Assembly: GCF_014193655.1 (NCBI RefSeq)
Contig: NZ_JACHZQ010000001.1
Coordinates: forward strand, 2,480,001-2,544,000
Source: Rhizobium sp. BK313
Lineage (GTDB): Bacteria; Pseudomonadota; Alphaproteobacteria; Rhizobiales; Rhizobiaceae
Length of the DNA stretch: 64,000 nucleotides
Reading direction: 5' to 3'
The notes under the pieces are model-generated. The model was not told where the DNA came from and did no database searches. It saw nothing but the letters and a program-made list of their open reading frames with translations. The number at the start of each line of letters is the position of its first letter. The first letter of the stretch is position 1. Position numbers and translations under genes: made by a program. Below, piece after piece: positions 56,978 to 64,000 of this stretch.

Positions 56978-57151
56978 CAAGGCTGGTTTCCGGGCTCTGG
57001 AGCGGTCCTCGAAAGAACCCCATGGCGCCTTCCCAGGCTGTCTCAACCCAGTGGCTTTATCTGCCATGCCTCACTCCACCACCGTTGCGGGGGCAGCGCC
57101 GGATTTCGACCGGCTTCCCAATTCTCCGCCTCCCTAGCAGACGGCACCTTG
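56978..57151 (-). promoter_or_regulatory. Cobalamin riboswitch upstream of gbcAB
   Basis: The minus strand carries the consensus blocks in order. P1 pairs CAAGG (57151-57147) with CCTTG (56982-56978). GGGAAGCCGGTC is at 57119-57108, TGCCCCCGCAACGG at 57095-57082, GCCACTG at 57055-57049 and GGGAAGG at 57034-57028. The B12 box AGCCCGGAAACCAGCC is at 56996-56981. This is the full adenosyl- or methylcobalamin aptamer. The only gene downstream on this strand is gbcA, 114 bases away, so vitamin B12 level should control glycine betaine demethylation. Confidence 0.93.
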
Positions 57152-57381
57152 AGATTGACGCCATCATAGCTGCCGCGTTGTTAGCCGCTCTGCTGCAATG
57201 CGACATCAGGTTCGAAATTGGCGACAGCGAGGACAACGCCAGTGCAGCCGGTCATGCGTGCCGAAATATCGACTGACAATTCAATCTGTTACGGTTCGTG
57301 GAAATACACGATCTTTCGCATTGGTCGCCCGACATTGGTGACGCTTTGTCCTGATTGCGACAGGCGGTTCCGGAACCCATT

Positions 57382-57795
57382 TCACGGTAGGTCTTGAGCG
57401 GCGGAAAGCGCACGCAATACCGCAACTGCGCGCTCCGCATCGGCGGCCGGTACGAAGATATGATCGTGATAATAGGCCGCAACGACGTTTGCGCTGATGC
57501 CGTTGCTTCCGAGCGCGGTAGCGAAGGCCGCTGTCAGGCCCACCGCCTCCAGCGAGGAATGGACGTCGAGCGTGATCATCCGCATCGCCGGCTCGGTCGG
57601 CAACCCAGCCTGCCGGGCGGCCTCCAACGGAACGATCAACGTCAACCCTTCCTTTTCTTGAAACAGGCCGATCGGCTTCAAGTGGAGATAATCTGCGAGC
57701 GTCGTCGCCGGCACGCTGCAATAGACGAATGTTCCTTCGACGAGATTCGGCCGCATGCTGGAAATCAGCAAAGCAAGATCGGTAATGCCCGGCAT
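57382..57795 (-). CDS. ACT-domain protein
   Basis: 137 aa, made of an N-terminal ACT-like fold (MRPNLVEGTFVYCSVP) and a second ACT repeat (MRMITLDVHSSLEAVGLTAA, GISANVVAAYYHDHIFVPA). Such small tandem-ACT proteins bind amino acids. ATG at 57795 has AAAGGGAT upstream. It lies before the riboswitch on the same strand but 230 bases from it, with its own start region. Confidence 0.8.
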   Translation of the reverse strand: MPGITDLALLISSMRPNLVEGTFVYCSVPATTLADYLHLKPIGLFQEKEGLTLIVPLEAARQAGLPTEPAMRMITLDVHSSLEAVGLTAAFATALGSNGISANVVAAYYHDHIFVPAADAERAVAVLRALSAAQDLP

Positions 57796-57900
57796 GGCTC
57801 TGATCCCTTTCAGTAGTCCGTCAGCACTCGCTGCACTCAAGCCCGGCTCAAGCTAGGCGATCTATCAACTGGTATCCATACCCATACCGTGAGTGCCGCC

Positions 57901-58512
57901 ATGGCCAAGCTCAGATATTTCGACGCCAAGAAGTCCGTAGAACCGGAACCGGAATTACCCGCGGCCTCACATAGCGAATTCCTGCGCACCGGCCGCATCA
58001 CGCGCGAGAGGGCGCATTGGCTAGCCGAGGAGCGGCGCTATCTCACCCATCAGGAAGTGGCCGAACGCACGGCGAACAAGCTGCGGAACGCCGGCGAAAA
58101 AACTCATGACAGGCTGAACAGCTTTCACCAGTCGATCCGTTTCCCCAAGATGATCTTTCATCAAACGCTGAAAGATACGCCGCATCTCGGATACTGCCAT
58201 GTGACCGCGGCGCGAACGCAATTCGCGCAATATGAAGAGGTGAGCTGGGCCTTCTACATCGCCAACTTTTTCGCGCGCATCGGCCAGAACGACGCTTTCT
58301 TCGAAGATATCAGCCTGAAATATTCGCGGATGTATTTTGCCGTTGCCGTCCACCCGGACCAGGAATCGCCGGAGAAAAAGCTGACGATCAACCGCGAGGT
58401 CAGGGGCAACGGTGTGCTCTTCCACACCCACGATCCGCAGATCGCCGTCCGCAACGTGCTGCTGCTCGGCGCCCGCAACGAACAGCTCCGCGACATCATT
58501 CGCCAGCTTTGA
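57901..58512 (+). CDS. Conserved protein of unknown function
   Basis: 203-residue soluble protein. I believe it belongs to a rhizobial conserved hypothetical family (openings like MAKLRYFDAKKSV and HSEFLRTGRITRERA are familiar), but I cannot assign a domain. It is rich in aromatic and charged residues: KMIFHQTLKDTPHLGYCHVT, EEVSWAFYIANFFARIGQND, and a C-terminal GVLFHTHDPQIAVRNVLLLG. ATG at 57901 is taken over a GTG at 57889. It ends 58 bases before sua5; no operon partner is obvious. Confidence 0.6.
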   Translation: MAKLRYFDAKKSVEPEPELPAASHSEFLRTGRITRERAHWLAEERRYLTHQEVAERTANKLRNAGEKTHDRLNSFHQSIRFPKMIFHQTLKDTPHLGYCHVTAARTQFAQYEEVSWAFYIANFFARIGQNDAFFEDISLKYSRMYFAVAVHPDQESPEKKLTINREVRGNGVLFHTHDPQIAVRNVLLLGARNEQLRDIIRQL

Positions 58513-58570
58513 TCATTGATCCCCAATCTTGAAAAGCATAAGAACTGCCTGAACTGCAACCGGTCAGGCC

Positions 58571-59545
58571 ATGGCACGACATATAGACATTCTGCAATAC
58601 CCCGAAACAGCGATCGCTACGGCGTCAGCGACGCTCGCCGACGGGTTGCCGATCGGGCTACCAACCGAGACGGTCTATGGGCTCGCCGCTGATGCCACCA
58701 ATCCGGCCGCAATCACCCGCATCTACGAGACCAAGGGCCGGCCGCGCTTCAATCCGCTGATCTGCCATATGAGCGATCTCGCCATGGCGGAACGATATGC
58801 GATCTTCGACCCGATCTCGCGAAAACTGGCGGAAGCCTTCTGGCCTGGTCCGCTAACCCTTGTGCTGCCGCTGCGGCCGGAAAGCGGCATCCATCCGCTG
58901 GCGACGGCGGGGCTTGATACGGTGGGCATCCGCGTGCCGCAGGGTTTTGCCGGCGAGCTGATCCGCGCCTTCGGTCGGCCGCTTGCCGCCCCCAGCGCCA
59001 ATACCTCCGGCAAGATCAGCGCCACCAGCGCCGATCATGTTCATGACGATCTCGGCGAGCGGATTTCACTGATCCTCGACGCCGGCGCTTCGATCGTCGG
59101 CGTCGAATCGACCATCGTGAAGGTCGAGGACGGTGAGATGCGCCTGCTGAGGCCGGGCGGACTGGCGGCGGAAGAGATCGAACGGGTCGCAGGTCAGCCG
59201 CTCAAGCGCAAGAATGGCGCCTCGCCGGCTATCGAAGCGCCGGGAATGCTTGCCTCGCATTATGCGCCGGGTGCCGCTGTGCGGCTCGACGCGACGGCTG
59301 TTTTGCCGGGCGAGGCGCTGATCCGTTTTGGACGCCCAGATATTGCCGGCACGGAGAATGCCGCCATCGTGCTCGATCTTAGCCCGGCCGGCGATCTCTC
59401 GGAAGCTGCCGCCAACCTCTTCGACTTCATGAAACGAGCCGACGGCAGCGGCGCGGCAACCATCGCCTTTTCCAGCATTCCCGACGAAGGCCTCGGCGAG
59501 GCCATCAACGACCGGCTGCGCCGCGCGGCCGCGCCCAGAGAATAA
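58571..59545 (+). CDS. L-threonylcarbamoyladenylate synthase (Sua5/YwlC type)
   Basis: Makes the threonylcarbamoyl-AMP for tRNA t6A37 modification. The TsaC domain occupies about 1-205: GLPTETVYGLAADATN, KGRPRFNPLICHM, FWPGPLTLVLP and PSANTSGKISAT; the STIVKVEDGEMRLLRPG segment is the nucleotide edge. The extra C-terminal Sua5 domain (about 215-324, APGMLASHYAPGAAVRL) distinguishes it from the short TsaC. ATG at 58571. A GlcD-type dehydrogenase follows after 34 bases. Confidence 0.93.
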   Translation: MARHIDILQYPETAIATASATLADGLPIGLPTETVYGLAADATNPAAITRIYETKGRPRFNPLICHMSDLAMAERYAIFDPISRKLAEAFWPGPLTLVLPLRPESGIHPLATAGLDTVGIRVPQGFAGELIRAFGRPLAAPSANTSGKISATSADHVHDDLGERISLILDAGASIVGVESTIVKVEDGEMRLLRPGGLAAEEIERVAGQPLKRKNGASPAIEAPGMLASHYAPGAAVRLDATAVLPGEALIRFGRPDIAGTENAAIVLDLSPAGDLSEAAANLFDFMKRADGSGAATIAFSSIPDEGLGEAINDRLRRAAAPRE

Positions 59546-59579
59546 ATCCGGTCAAAAACAAATCGGCAAAGGACACGCC

Positions 59580-61010
59580 ATGAGCAGCTCCGCCCCCTCC
59601 TCCGCCCTTCTCGACCGCTTCGTCGCTATTGTTGGCGAAAAGCATGCGTTGCGGGAGGCGTCTGATATCGCGCCGCATCTGATCGAAAACCGTGGCCTCT
59701 ATCATGGCGCATCGCCGCTGCTCTTAAAGCCCGGTTCGGTGGAGGAGGTTTCGGCGATCCTGAAGCTTGCCAGCGAGACCGGCACGGCGATTGTGCCACA
59801 GACAGGCAATACCGGCCTTGTCGGAGGCCAGACGCCGCGCGAGGGCGGCTCCGACATCATCCTTTCGTTGGAGCGCATGAACCGCATCCGCGACATCGAT
59901 CCGGTGGGCAACACCATGGTCGTCGATGGCGGCTGTATCCTGGCCGATGTACAAAAAGCCGCAGAAGAGCATGGCCGCATGTTCCCGCTATCGCTTGGCT
60001 CGGAAGGCTCGTGCCGCATCGCCGGCAATCTCTCCACCAATGCCGGCGGCACGGCCGTTCTCGCCTATGGCAACACGCGCCAGCTCTGCCTTGGCCTCGA
60101 GGTGGTGCTGCCGACCGGCGAGATCTGGAACGGCCTTCGGCGGCTGAAGAAAGACAATACCGGCTACGACCTGCGCGATCTCTTCATCGGCGCCGAGGGA
60201 ACGCTCGGCGTCATCACCGGCGCGGTTCTGAAGCTTTTCCCGCAACCGCTCGGCCATCAGGTGGCCTTTGCAGGTATACAGTCGACTGAGGACGCGCTGA
60301 CGCTATTCAAGAACGCCTCCAGCCTCTGCGGCCCCGCGCTCACCGGCTTCGAGCTGATGCCGCGCATCGGCGTCGAGTTCACTGTGCGCAATATTCCCGG
60401 CGTTCGCGATCCCCTGGAAACAGTCCACCCCTGGTATGTGCTGATCGATATCTCCACTTCGGATTCGGCCGAAACTGCCGAGCGAATGATCACGACACTG
60501 TTGGAACAGGGGTACGAGGCCGGCCTGGTCCAGGACGCGACCATCGCCAGCTCCGAGGCGCAGCAAAAGGCGCTATGGCATATGCGTGAAAGCATGTCGG
60601 ACGCGCAAAAGCCGGAGGGCGGCTCGATCAAACACGACGTCTCCGTGCCGGTCGCGCAGATTCCGAAATTCATGCACAAGGCGGAGACAGCTGTGATGGC
60701 GGCCATGCCCGGCGCCCGCATCTGCGCTTTCGGGCACATGGGCGACGGCAATATTCACTACAACATCTCGCAGCCTGTTGGAGCCGACAAGGCGGAATTC
60801 ATCGGCCGCTGGCGGGAGATGAACAAGATCGTGCACGGTCTGGTGCTGCAACATGGCGGCTCGATCTCCGCCGAACACGGCATCGGACAATTGAAACGCG
60901 ACGAACTGGCCTCGATCCGCCCCGAGATCGAGATGGACCTGATGCGCCGGATCAAGATGGCGTTCGATCCGGCTGGCGTCATGAATCCGGGGAAGGTTTT
61001 GCGGGTGTAA
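59580..61010 (+). CDS. FAD-linked D-2-hydroxyacid dehydrogenase (GlcD/D2HGDH type)
   Basis: Flavoprotein of 476 aa in the FAD/4-Cys oxidase superfamily. FAD motif VPQTGNTGLVGGQTP (about 80-94), GSEGSCRIAGNLSTNAGGT, and the C-terminal metal/substrate region with GHMGDGNIHYNISQP and GSISAEHGIGQLKRDEL. This pattern is shared by D-2-hydroxyglutarate, D-lactate and glycolate dehydrogenases; the substrate cannot be fixed here. ATG at 59580. Probably co-transcribed with sua5. Confidence 0.9.
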   Translation: MSSSAPSSALLDRFVAIVGEKHALREASDIAPHLIENRGLYHGASPLLLKPGSVEEVSAILKLASETGTAIVPQTGNTGLVGGQTPREGGSDIILSLERMNRIRDIDPVGNTMVVDGGCILADVQKAAEEHGRMFPLSLGSEGSCRIAGNLSTNAGGTAVLAYGNTRQLCLGLEVVLPTGEIWNGLRRLKKDNTGYDLRDLFIGAEGTLGVITGAVLKLFPQPLGHQVAFAGIQSTEDALTLFKNASSLCGPALTGFELMPRIGVEFTVRNIPGVRDPLETVHPWYVLIDISTSDSAETAERMITTLLEQGYEAGLVQDATIASSEAQQKALWHMRESMSDAQKPEGGSIKHDVSVPVAQIPKFMHKAETAVMAAMPGARICAFGHMGDGNIHYNISQPVGADKAEFIGRWREMNKIVHGLVLQHGGSISAEHGIGQLKRDELASIRPEIEMDLMRRIKMAFDPAGVMNPGKVLRV

Positions 61011-61085
61011 GAGGCTCTGCACGCTTAGAGTTTAGCGGCATCGGGTAGTTGTCGGAATAGCCGCCGCTGGCTTCCCCCGGTGGTC

Positions 61086-61634
61086 TCAGCGAACTTTAGA
61101 ATACAGGAAAGCGTCCCTCGGCTCATCGGACACATTTGGATGAAAGAGGTACCGTCGAAGCAACGCTTCCTGCGTCATGCCAGCCTTTTCCATCACACGC
61201 GCTGAGGCCACGTTCATGACATCACAAGCTGCCTCGGTGCGATAGATCATCGGATGGGAAAGGGCATGCTTGACCGCCCAATGCACCACTTCACTCGCAA
61301 CTCCCTGTCCCCAGCGGTCCTTTCGAACGAGCCAACCGTACGAAACTCTTGGTCCGAACAGACGCGCGTCAATCCTTCCGATCAGTTCGCTCGGCGCATC
61401 TCGTGAGCAAATTACCGCTGGAAAGGTCGCGCCGCCTTCCCAATCCCGATGGGAGCGTTCCGCAGCTTCCCGCGTCTGGGAAAGCTCTGTATGAGGACGC
61501 CAGGTAAGATATTTCGTCACTTCGAGATCAGTAGCCCAACCAGCGAAGATAGCGTCGGCATCAGACGGCAGTATTCGTCTTATAAGAAACCGATCCGTGG
61601 AGAATTCCTCTGGAAGTCGATAGGTCGGGTTCAT
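61086..61634 (-). CDS. GNAT acetyltransferase (RimJ/RimL type)
   Basis: 182 aa. The family order of FLIRRILPSDADAIFAGWAT, AVICSRDAPSELIGRIDARL, YGWLVRKDRWGQGVASEVVH (acetyl-CoA binding R/QxxGxG/A) and MNVASARVMEKAGMTQEALL is intact. Acetylates an unknown N-terminus or small molecule. Convergent with the dehydrogenase gene; no operon. Confidence 0.85.
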   Translation of the reverse strand: MNPTYRLPEEFSTDRFLIRRILPSDADAIFAGWATDLEVTKYLTWRPHTELSQTREAAERSHRDWEGGATFPAVICSRDAPSELIGRIDARLFGPRVSYGWLVRKDRWGQGVASEVVHWAVKHALSHPMIYRTEAACDVMNVASARVMEKAGMTQEALLRRYLFHPNVSDEPRDAFLYSKVR

Positions 61635-61736
61635 TCTGTGGTCCTTGAGTACTAATCGCGCTCATGTCAGCGTCAGCGGAGCGTAACGCTCAGAAAGCAT
61701 GATGGCTTGCTGAGGCGGTGCGACATACTCCCAACA

Positions 61737-61774
61737 ATCTCCCCCGTTGTGGGGGAGATGTCACGACGGTGACA
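61737..61774. repeat. Rhizobial intergenic hairpin element
   Basis: ATCTCCCCC-GTTGT-GGGGGAGAT (61737-61759) and TGTCAC-GACG-GTGACA (61759-61774) are two perfect adjoining stems between the GNAT gene and ftsK. I know this CTCCCCC/TGTCACC pair as a recurring element in rhizobial intergenic DNA. On the minus strand it lies after ftsK and could close its transcript. Confidence 0.65.
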
Positions 61775-61829
61775 GAGGGGGCAGCGGAGGTTCGGCATAT
61801 TCGGAACCCTGCTTCTTCCCCCTACTCCA

Positions 61830-64000
61830 TCAATCATAATCCTCATGGCTCGGCTGTGCTCCGCCGCCATTCCGGTTGCCGGAGATGATTTCGCGCTTGC
61901 CGACGTGGTTTGCCGGGCCGACGAGGCCGTCTTTTTCCATGCGTTCTACTAGCGAGGCGGCACGGTTATAGCCGATGCCGAGGCGGCGTTGGATGTAGGA
62001 GGTCGAGCACTTCTTGTCGCGCATGACGACCTTGATCGCCTGCTCATAGAGATCGTCGCCATCTTCTGAGGCGATTGCACCCTTGTCGAATACGGCGGTG
62101 TCTTCTTCCTCTTCTTCGTCATCCTCGTCGGCGGTGACCGTGTCGAGATATTCCGGCCGCCCTTGGGTCTTCAGATGAGCGACCACCTTTTCGACCTCTT
62201 CATCCGAGACGAAGGGACCGTGGACGCGAGAGATGCGGCCGCCGCCGGCCATGTGCAGCATATCGCCCTGGCCGAGGAGCTGTTCTGCGCCCTGTTCGCC
62301 GAGGATTGTGCGGCTGTCGATCTTCGAGGTCACCTGGAAGGAGATGCGCGTCGGGAAGTTTGCCTTGATCGTACCGGTGATGACGTCGACCGAGGGACGC
62401 TGCGTCGCCATGATGAGGTGGATGCCCGCAGCACGCGCCATTTGCGCCAGACGCTGGATCGCGCCTTCGATTTCCTTGCCGGCGACCATCATCAGGTCGG
62501 CCATTTCGTCGACGATGACGACGATGTAGGGCATCGGCGTCAGGTCCATTTCCTGCTGTTCTTCGATCGGCGCGCCGGTGCCCTTGTCGAAACCGGTCTG
62601 GACCATGACATGGATCGTCTCACCCTTTTCGCGGGCCGAGGCGACACGGCTGTTGTAGCCGTCGATATTGCGCACGCCGAGGCGTGACATCTTGCGATAG
62701 CGATCCTCCATCTCGCGCACCGCCCATTTCAGCGCCATCACGGCCTTCTTCGGATCGGTGACGACGGGGGTCAGAAGATGCGGGATGCCGTCATAGACGG
62801 AGAGTTCGAGCATCTTCGGATCGACCATGATTAGGCGGCACTGTTCCGGCGTCATGCGGTAGAGCAGCGACAGTATCATGGTGTTGATGGCGACCGACTT
62901 GCCCGAGCCGGTGGTGCCGGCCACGAGCAGATGCGGCATCTTGGCGAGTTCGGCGATGACGGGTTCGCCGCCGATCGTCTTGCCGAGGCCGAGCGCCAGC
63001 TTGTAGCCGCTCTTCTCGAAATCCGAGGACTCGATCATTTCCCGGAAATAGACGGTCTCGCGGGTGACGTTCGGCAGTTCGATACCGATGACATTGCGGC
63101 CGGGAACGACCGCGACGCGGGCCGAGAGCGCAGACATCGAGCGGGCGATATCGTCGGCGAGGTTGATGACGCGCGAGGATTTGACGCCAGGAGCCGGCTC
63201 GAATTCGTAGAGCGTCACGACCGGGCCGGGACGGACATGGATGATCTCGCCCTTGACGCCGAAGTCCTCCAGAACGCTTTCAAGAAGGCCGGCATTCTGT
63301 TCGAGCGTTTCCTGCGTCATGATCACGCCGGAACGGGCCACAGGCTCTTGCAGCAGTTCGCGGGGCGGGAATTCATATTCGCCCTCACCGCTACGGGCGA
63401 TCGGCCGCCACTCCGGCGGCGTCAGGGCTGCGGGCCGGCGCGGCGTGATCTGCGACGGCGGCGGATCGATAAGACGCTGCTTGGCGGCTTCGACGGCGGG
63501 AATGACCGGCTTTGCCTCGACAACAGGCGTCGCAGCAACCGGCGCCGATGTCCGAACCGGCATCGGAGCAACGACCATGACGGGAGCCGGCGACGGCATG
63601 CTCGAGTCCGGAGCGGGCTGCGGCTCGGCAGCGGTCTCGACTTCATTGGCGAAGACGGCCGTAACGAAGGCGGGCGGTACGAAGGCTGCAGGCTCGATCG
63701 TTTCCGGTTCGATGAGGGTCGGCGCGGCCACTTCGACCGTTGCCGGCAAGACAGGCGCCAATGCAATGGCTTCCAGTGCGGCGAGCTCGTCGATTACGAA
63801 TGCACTGATCAGGGCTGCCTCTGCAACAGAGTGGGGTTTGGCCGGCACACCGACGGCAACATCCTGCGAAACAACGATCTCTTGCGGCATCTCCGCGACA
63901 GGTGCCGGACGGCGGCATTCGACCACGCGGAATTTCGCGACGATCGATTCGATTTCAGCCTGGACCTCAGGAATGTGCAGCGGCTGAATCTGCGTTCCCT
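61830..64000 (-). CDS. ftsK: DNA translocase FtsK (5' end outside the window)
   Basis: Septal DNA pump that clears chromosome termini and activates XerCD. The frame is open to the window edge, so the membrane N-terminus is missing. What remains is a Pro/Ala/Val-rich linker (about the first 200 codons here), the RecA-like motor with Walker [19 protein letters not shown], Walker [14 protein letters not shown] and [13 protein letters not shown], an acidic [10 protein letters not shown] spacer, and the gamma winged-helix ([20 protein letters not shown]) that reads polar sequences. Frame and motifs are sound. Confidence 0.95.
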   Translation of the reverse strand, partial: GTQIQPLHIPEVQAEIESIVAKFRVVECRRPAPVAEMPQEIVVSQDVAVGVPAKPHSVAEAALISAFVIDELAALEAIALAPVLPATVEVAAPTLIEPETIEPAAFVPPAFVTAVFANEVETAAEPQPAPDSSMPSPAPVMVVAPMPVRTSAPVAATPVVEAKPVIPAVEAAKQRLIDPPPSQITPRRPAALTPPEWRPIARSGEGEYEFPPRELLQEPVARSGVIMTQETLEQNAGLLESVLEDFGVKGEIIHVRPGPVVTLYEFEPAPGVKSSRVINLADDIARSMSALSARVAVVPGRNVIGIELPNVTRETVYFREMIESSDFEKSGYKLALGLGKTIGGEPVIAELAKMPHLLVAGTTGSGKSVAINTMILSLLYRMTPEQCRLIMVDPKMLELSVYDGIPHLLTPVVTDPKKAVMALKWAVREMEDRYRKMSRLGVRNIDGYNSRVASAREKGETIHVMVQTGFDKGTGAPIEEQQEMDLTPMPYIVVIVDEMADLMMVAGKEIEGAIQRLAQMARAAGIHLIMATQRPSVDVITGTIKANFPTRISFQVTSKIDSRTILGEQGAEQLLGQGDMLHMAGGGRISRVHGPFVSDEEVEKVVAHLKTQGRPEYLDTVTADEDDEEEEEDTAVFDKGAIASEDGDDLYEQAIKVVMRDKKCSTSYIQRRLGIGYNRAASLVERMEKDGLVGPANHVGKREIISGNRNGGGAQPSHEDYD

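Noticed and set aside
63241..63987. Ala/Ser/Thr-rich plus-strand frame opposite ftsK
   Set aside because: Antisense of the Pro/Ala-rich FtsK linker; low-complexity composition only.

Overview
The window is chromosomal DNA of a Rhizobium-type alphaproteobacterium. Evidence: the aa3 cytochrome oxidase assembly cluster running through ispH, thrB and rnhA; the biotin transporter bioMNY; an aroC-ribBX pair; rhizobial family proteins (BA14K, DUF1344, DUF4424, RT0821/Lpp0805-type); an MCP ending in a xWxxF pentapeptide; GC-rich coding sequence; and several palindromic intergenic elements of the kind scattered through rhizobial genomes. It is mostly housekeeping sequence with a few accessory patches. 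Both ends cut genes: rnhA at the left (3' part missing) and ftsK at the right (5' part missing).

Layout. 1-12.4 kb, minus strand: ctaC-ctaD-ctaB-small membrane protein-ctaG-ctaE, then DUF983-surf1-ispH-thrB-rnhA. A 3.5 kb patch (about 3.54-7.05 kb) interrupts this cluster between ctaE and DUF983. It carries a CPT-like P-loop kinase, a GFA/CENP-V enzyme, an ArsR-SRPBCC pair and a zinc-ribbon metallo-beta-lactamase-fold protein. 12.7-19.8 kb: IalB-like protein, tldD, maiA-like GST, MazG-like enzyme, a D,D-carboxypeptidase with a SPOR domain, a polysaccharide deacetylase, pdxH and a lipoprotein. 19.85-22.4 kb: a histidine-ammonia-lyase homologue without the MIO triad beside an ornithine-cyclodeaminase homologue. 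22.8-29.1 kb: J-domain protein, fabI, phosphoglycerate-mutase-like, an unknown possibly phage-type gene, DUF1344, aroC and ribBX. 29.2-39.8 kb: M19 dipeptidase, YcaQ-like, bioMNY, hotdog thioesterase, histone-deacetylase-like, xseB, two exported proteins of unknown function, pirin and dxs.

40-57.8 kb: LysR regulator divergent from a quinone oxidoreductase, MCP, cupin, DUF4424, tlyA plus an RNA methyltransferase, a second ArsR-SRPBCC pair, an acyl-CoA dehydrogenase/enoyl-CoA hydratase operon, CorA/ZntB, BA14K, a GH25-like protein, and gbcA-gbcB (glycine betaine monooxygenase), which lie behind a clear cobalamin riboswitch. 57.8-64 kb: ACT-domain protein, an unknown gene, Sua5, a GlcD-type dehydrogenase, a GNAT and ftsK.

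The observations most worth following are the cobalamin riboswitch leading into gbcAB, the MIO-less ammonia-lyase homologue paired with a cyclodeaminase homologue, the insertion into the oxidase cluster, the GH25 protein with a Glu-to-Asp change at a catalytic position, and the two ArsR-SRPBCC cassettes with repeat-rich promoters. I saw no tRNA, rRNA, CRISPR array or intact insertion sequence.
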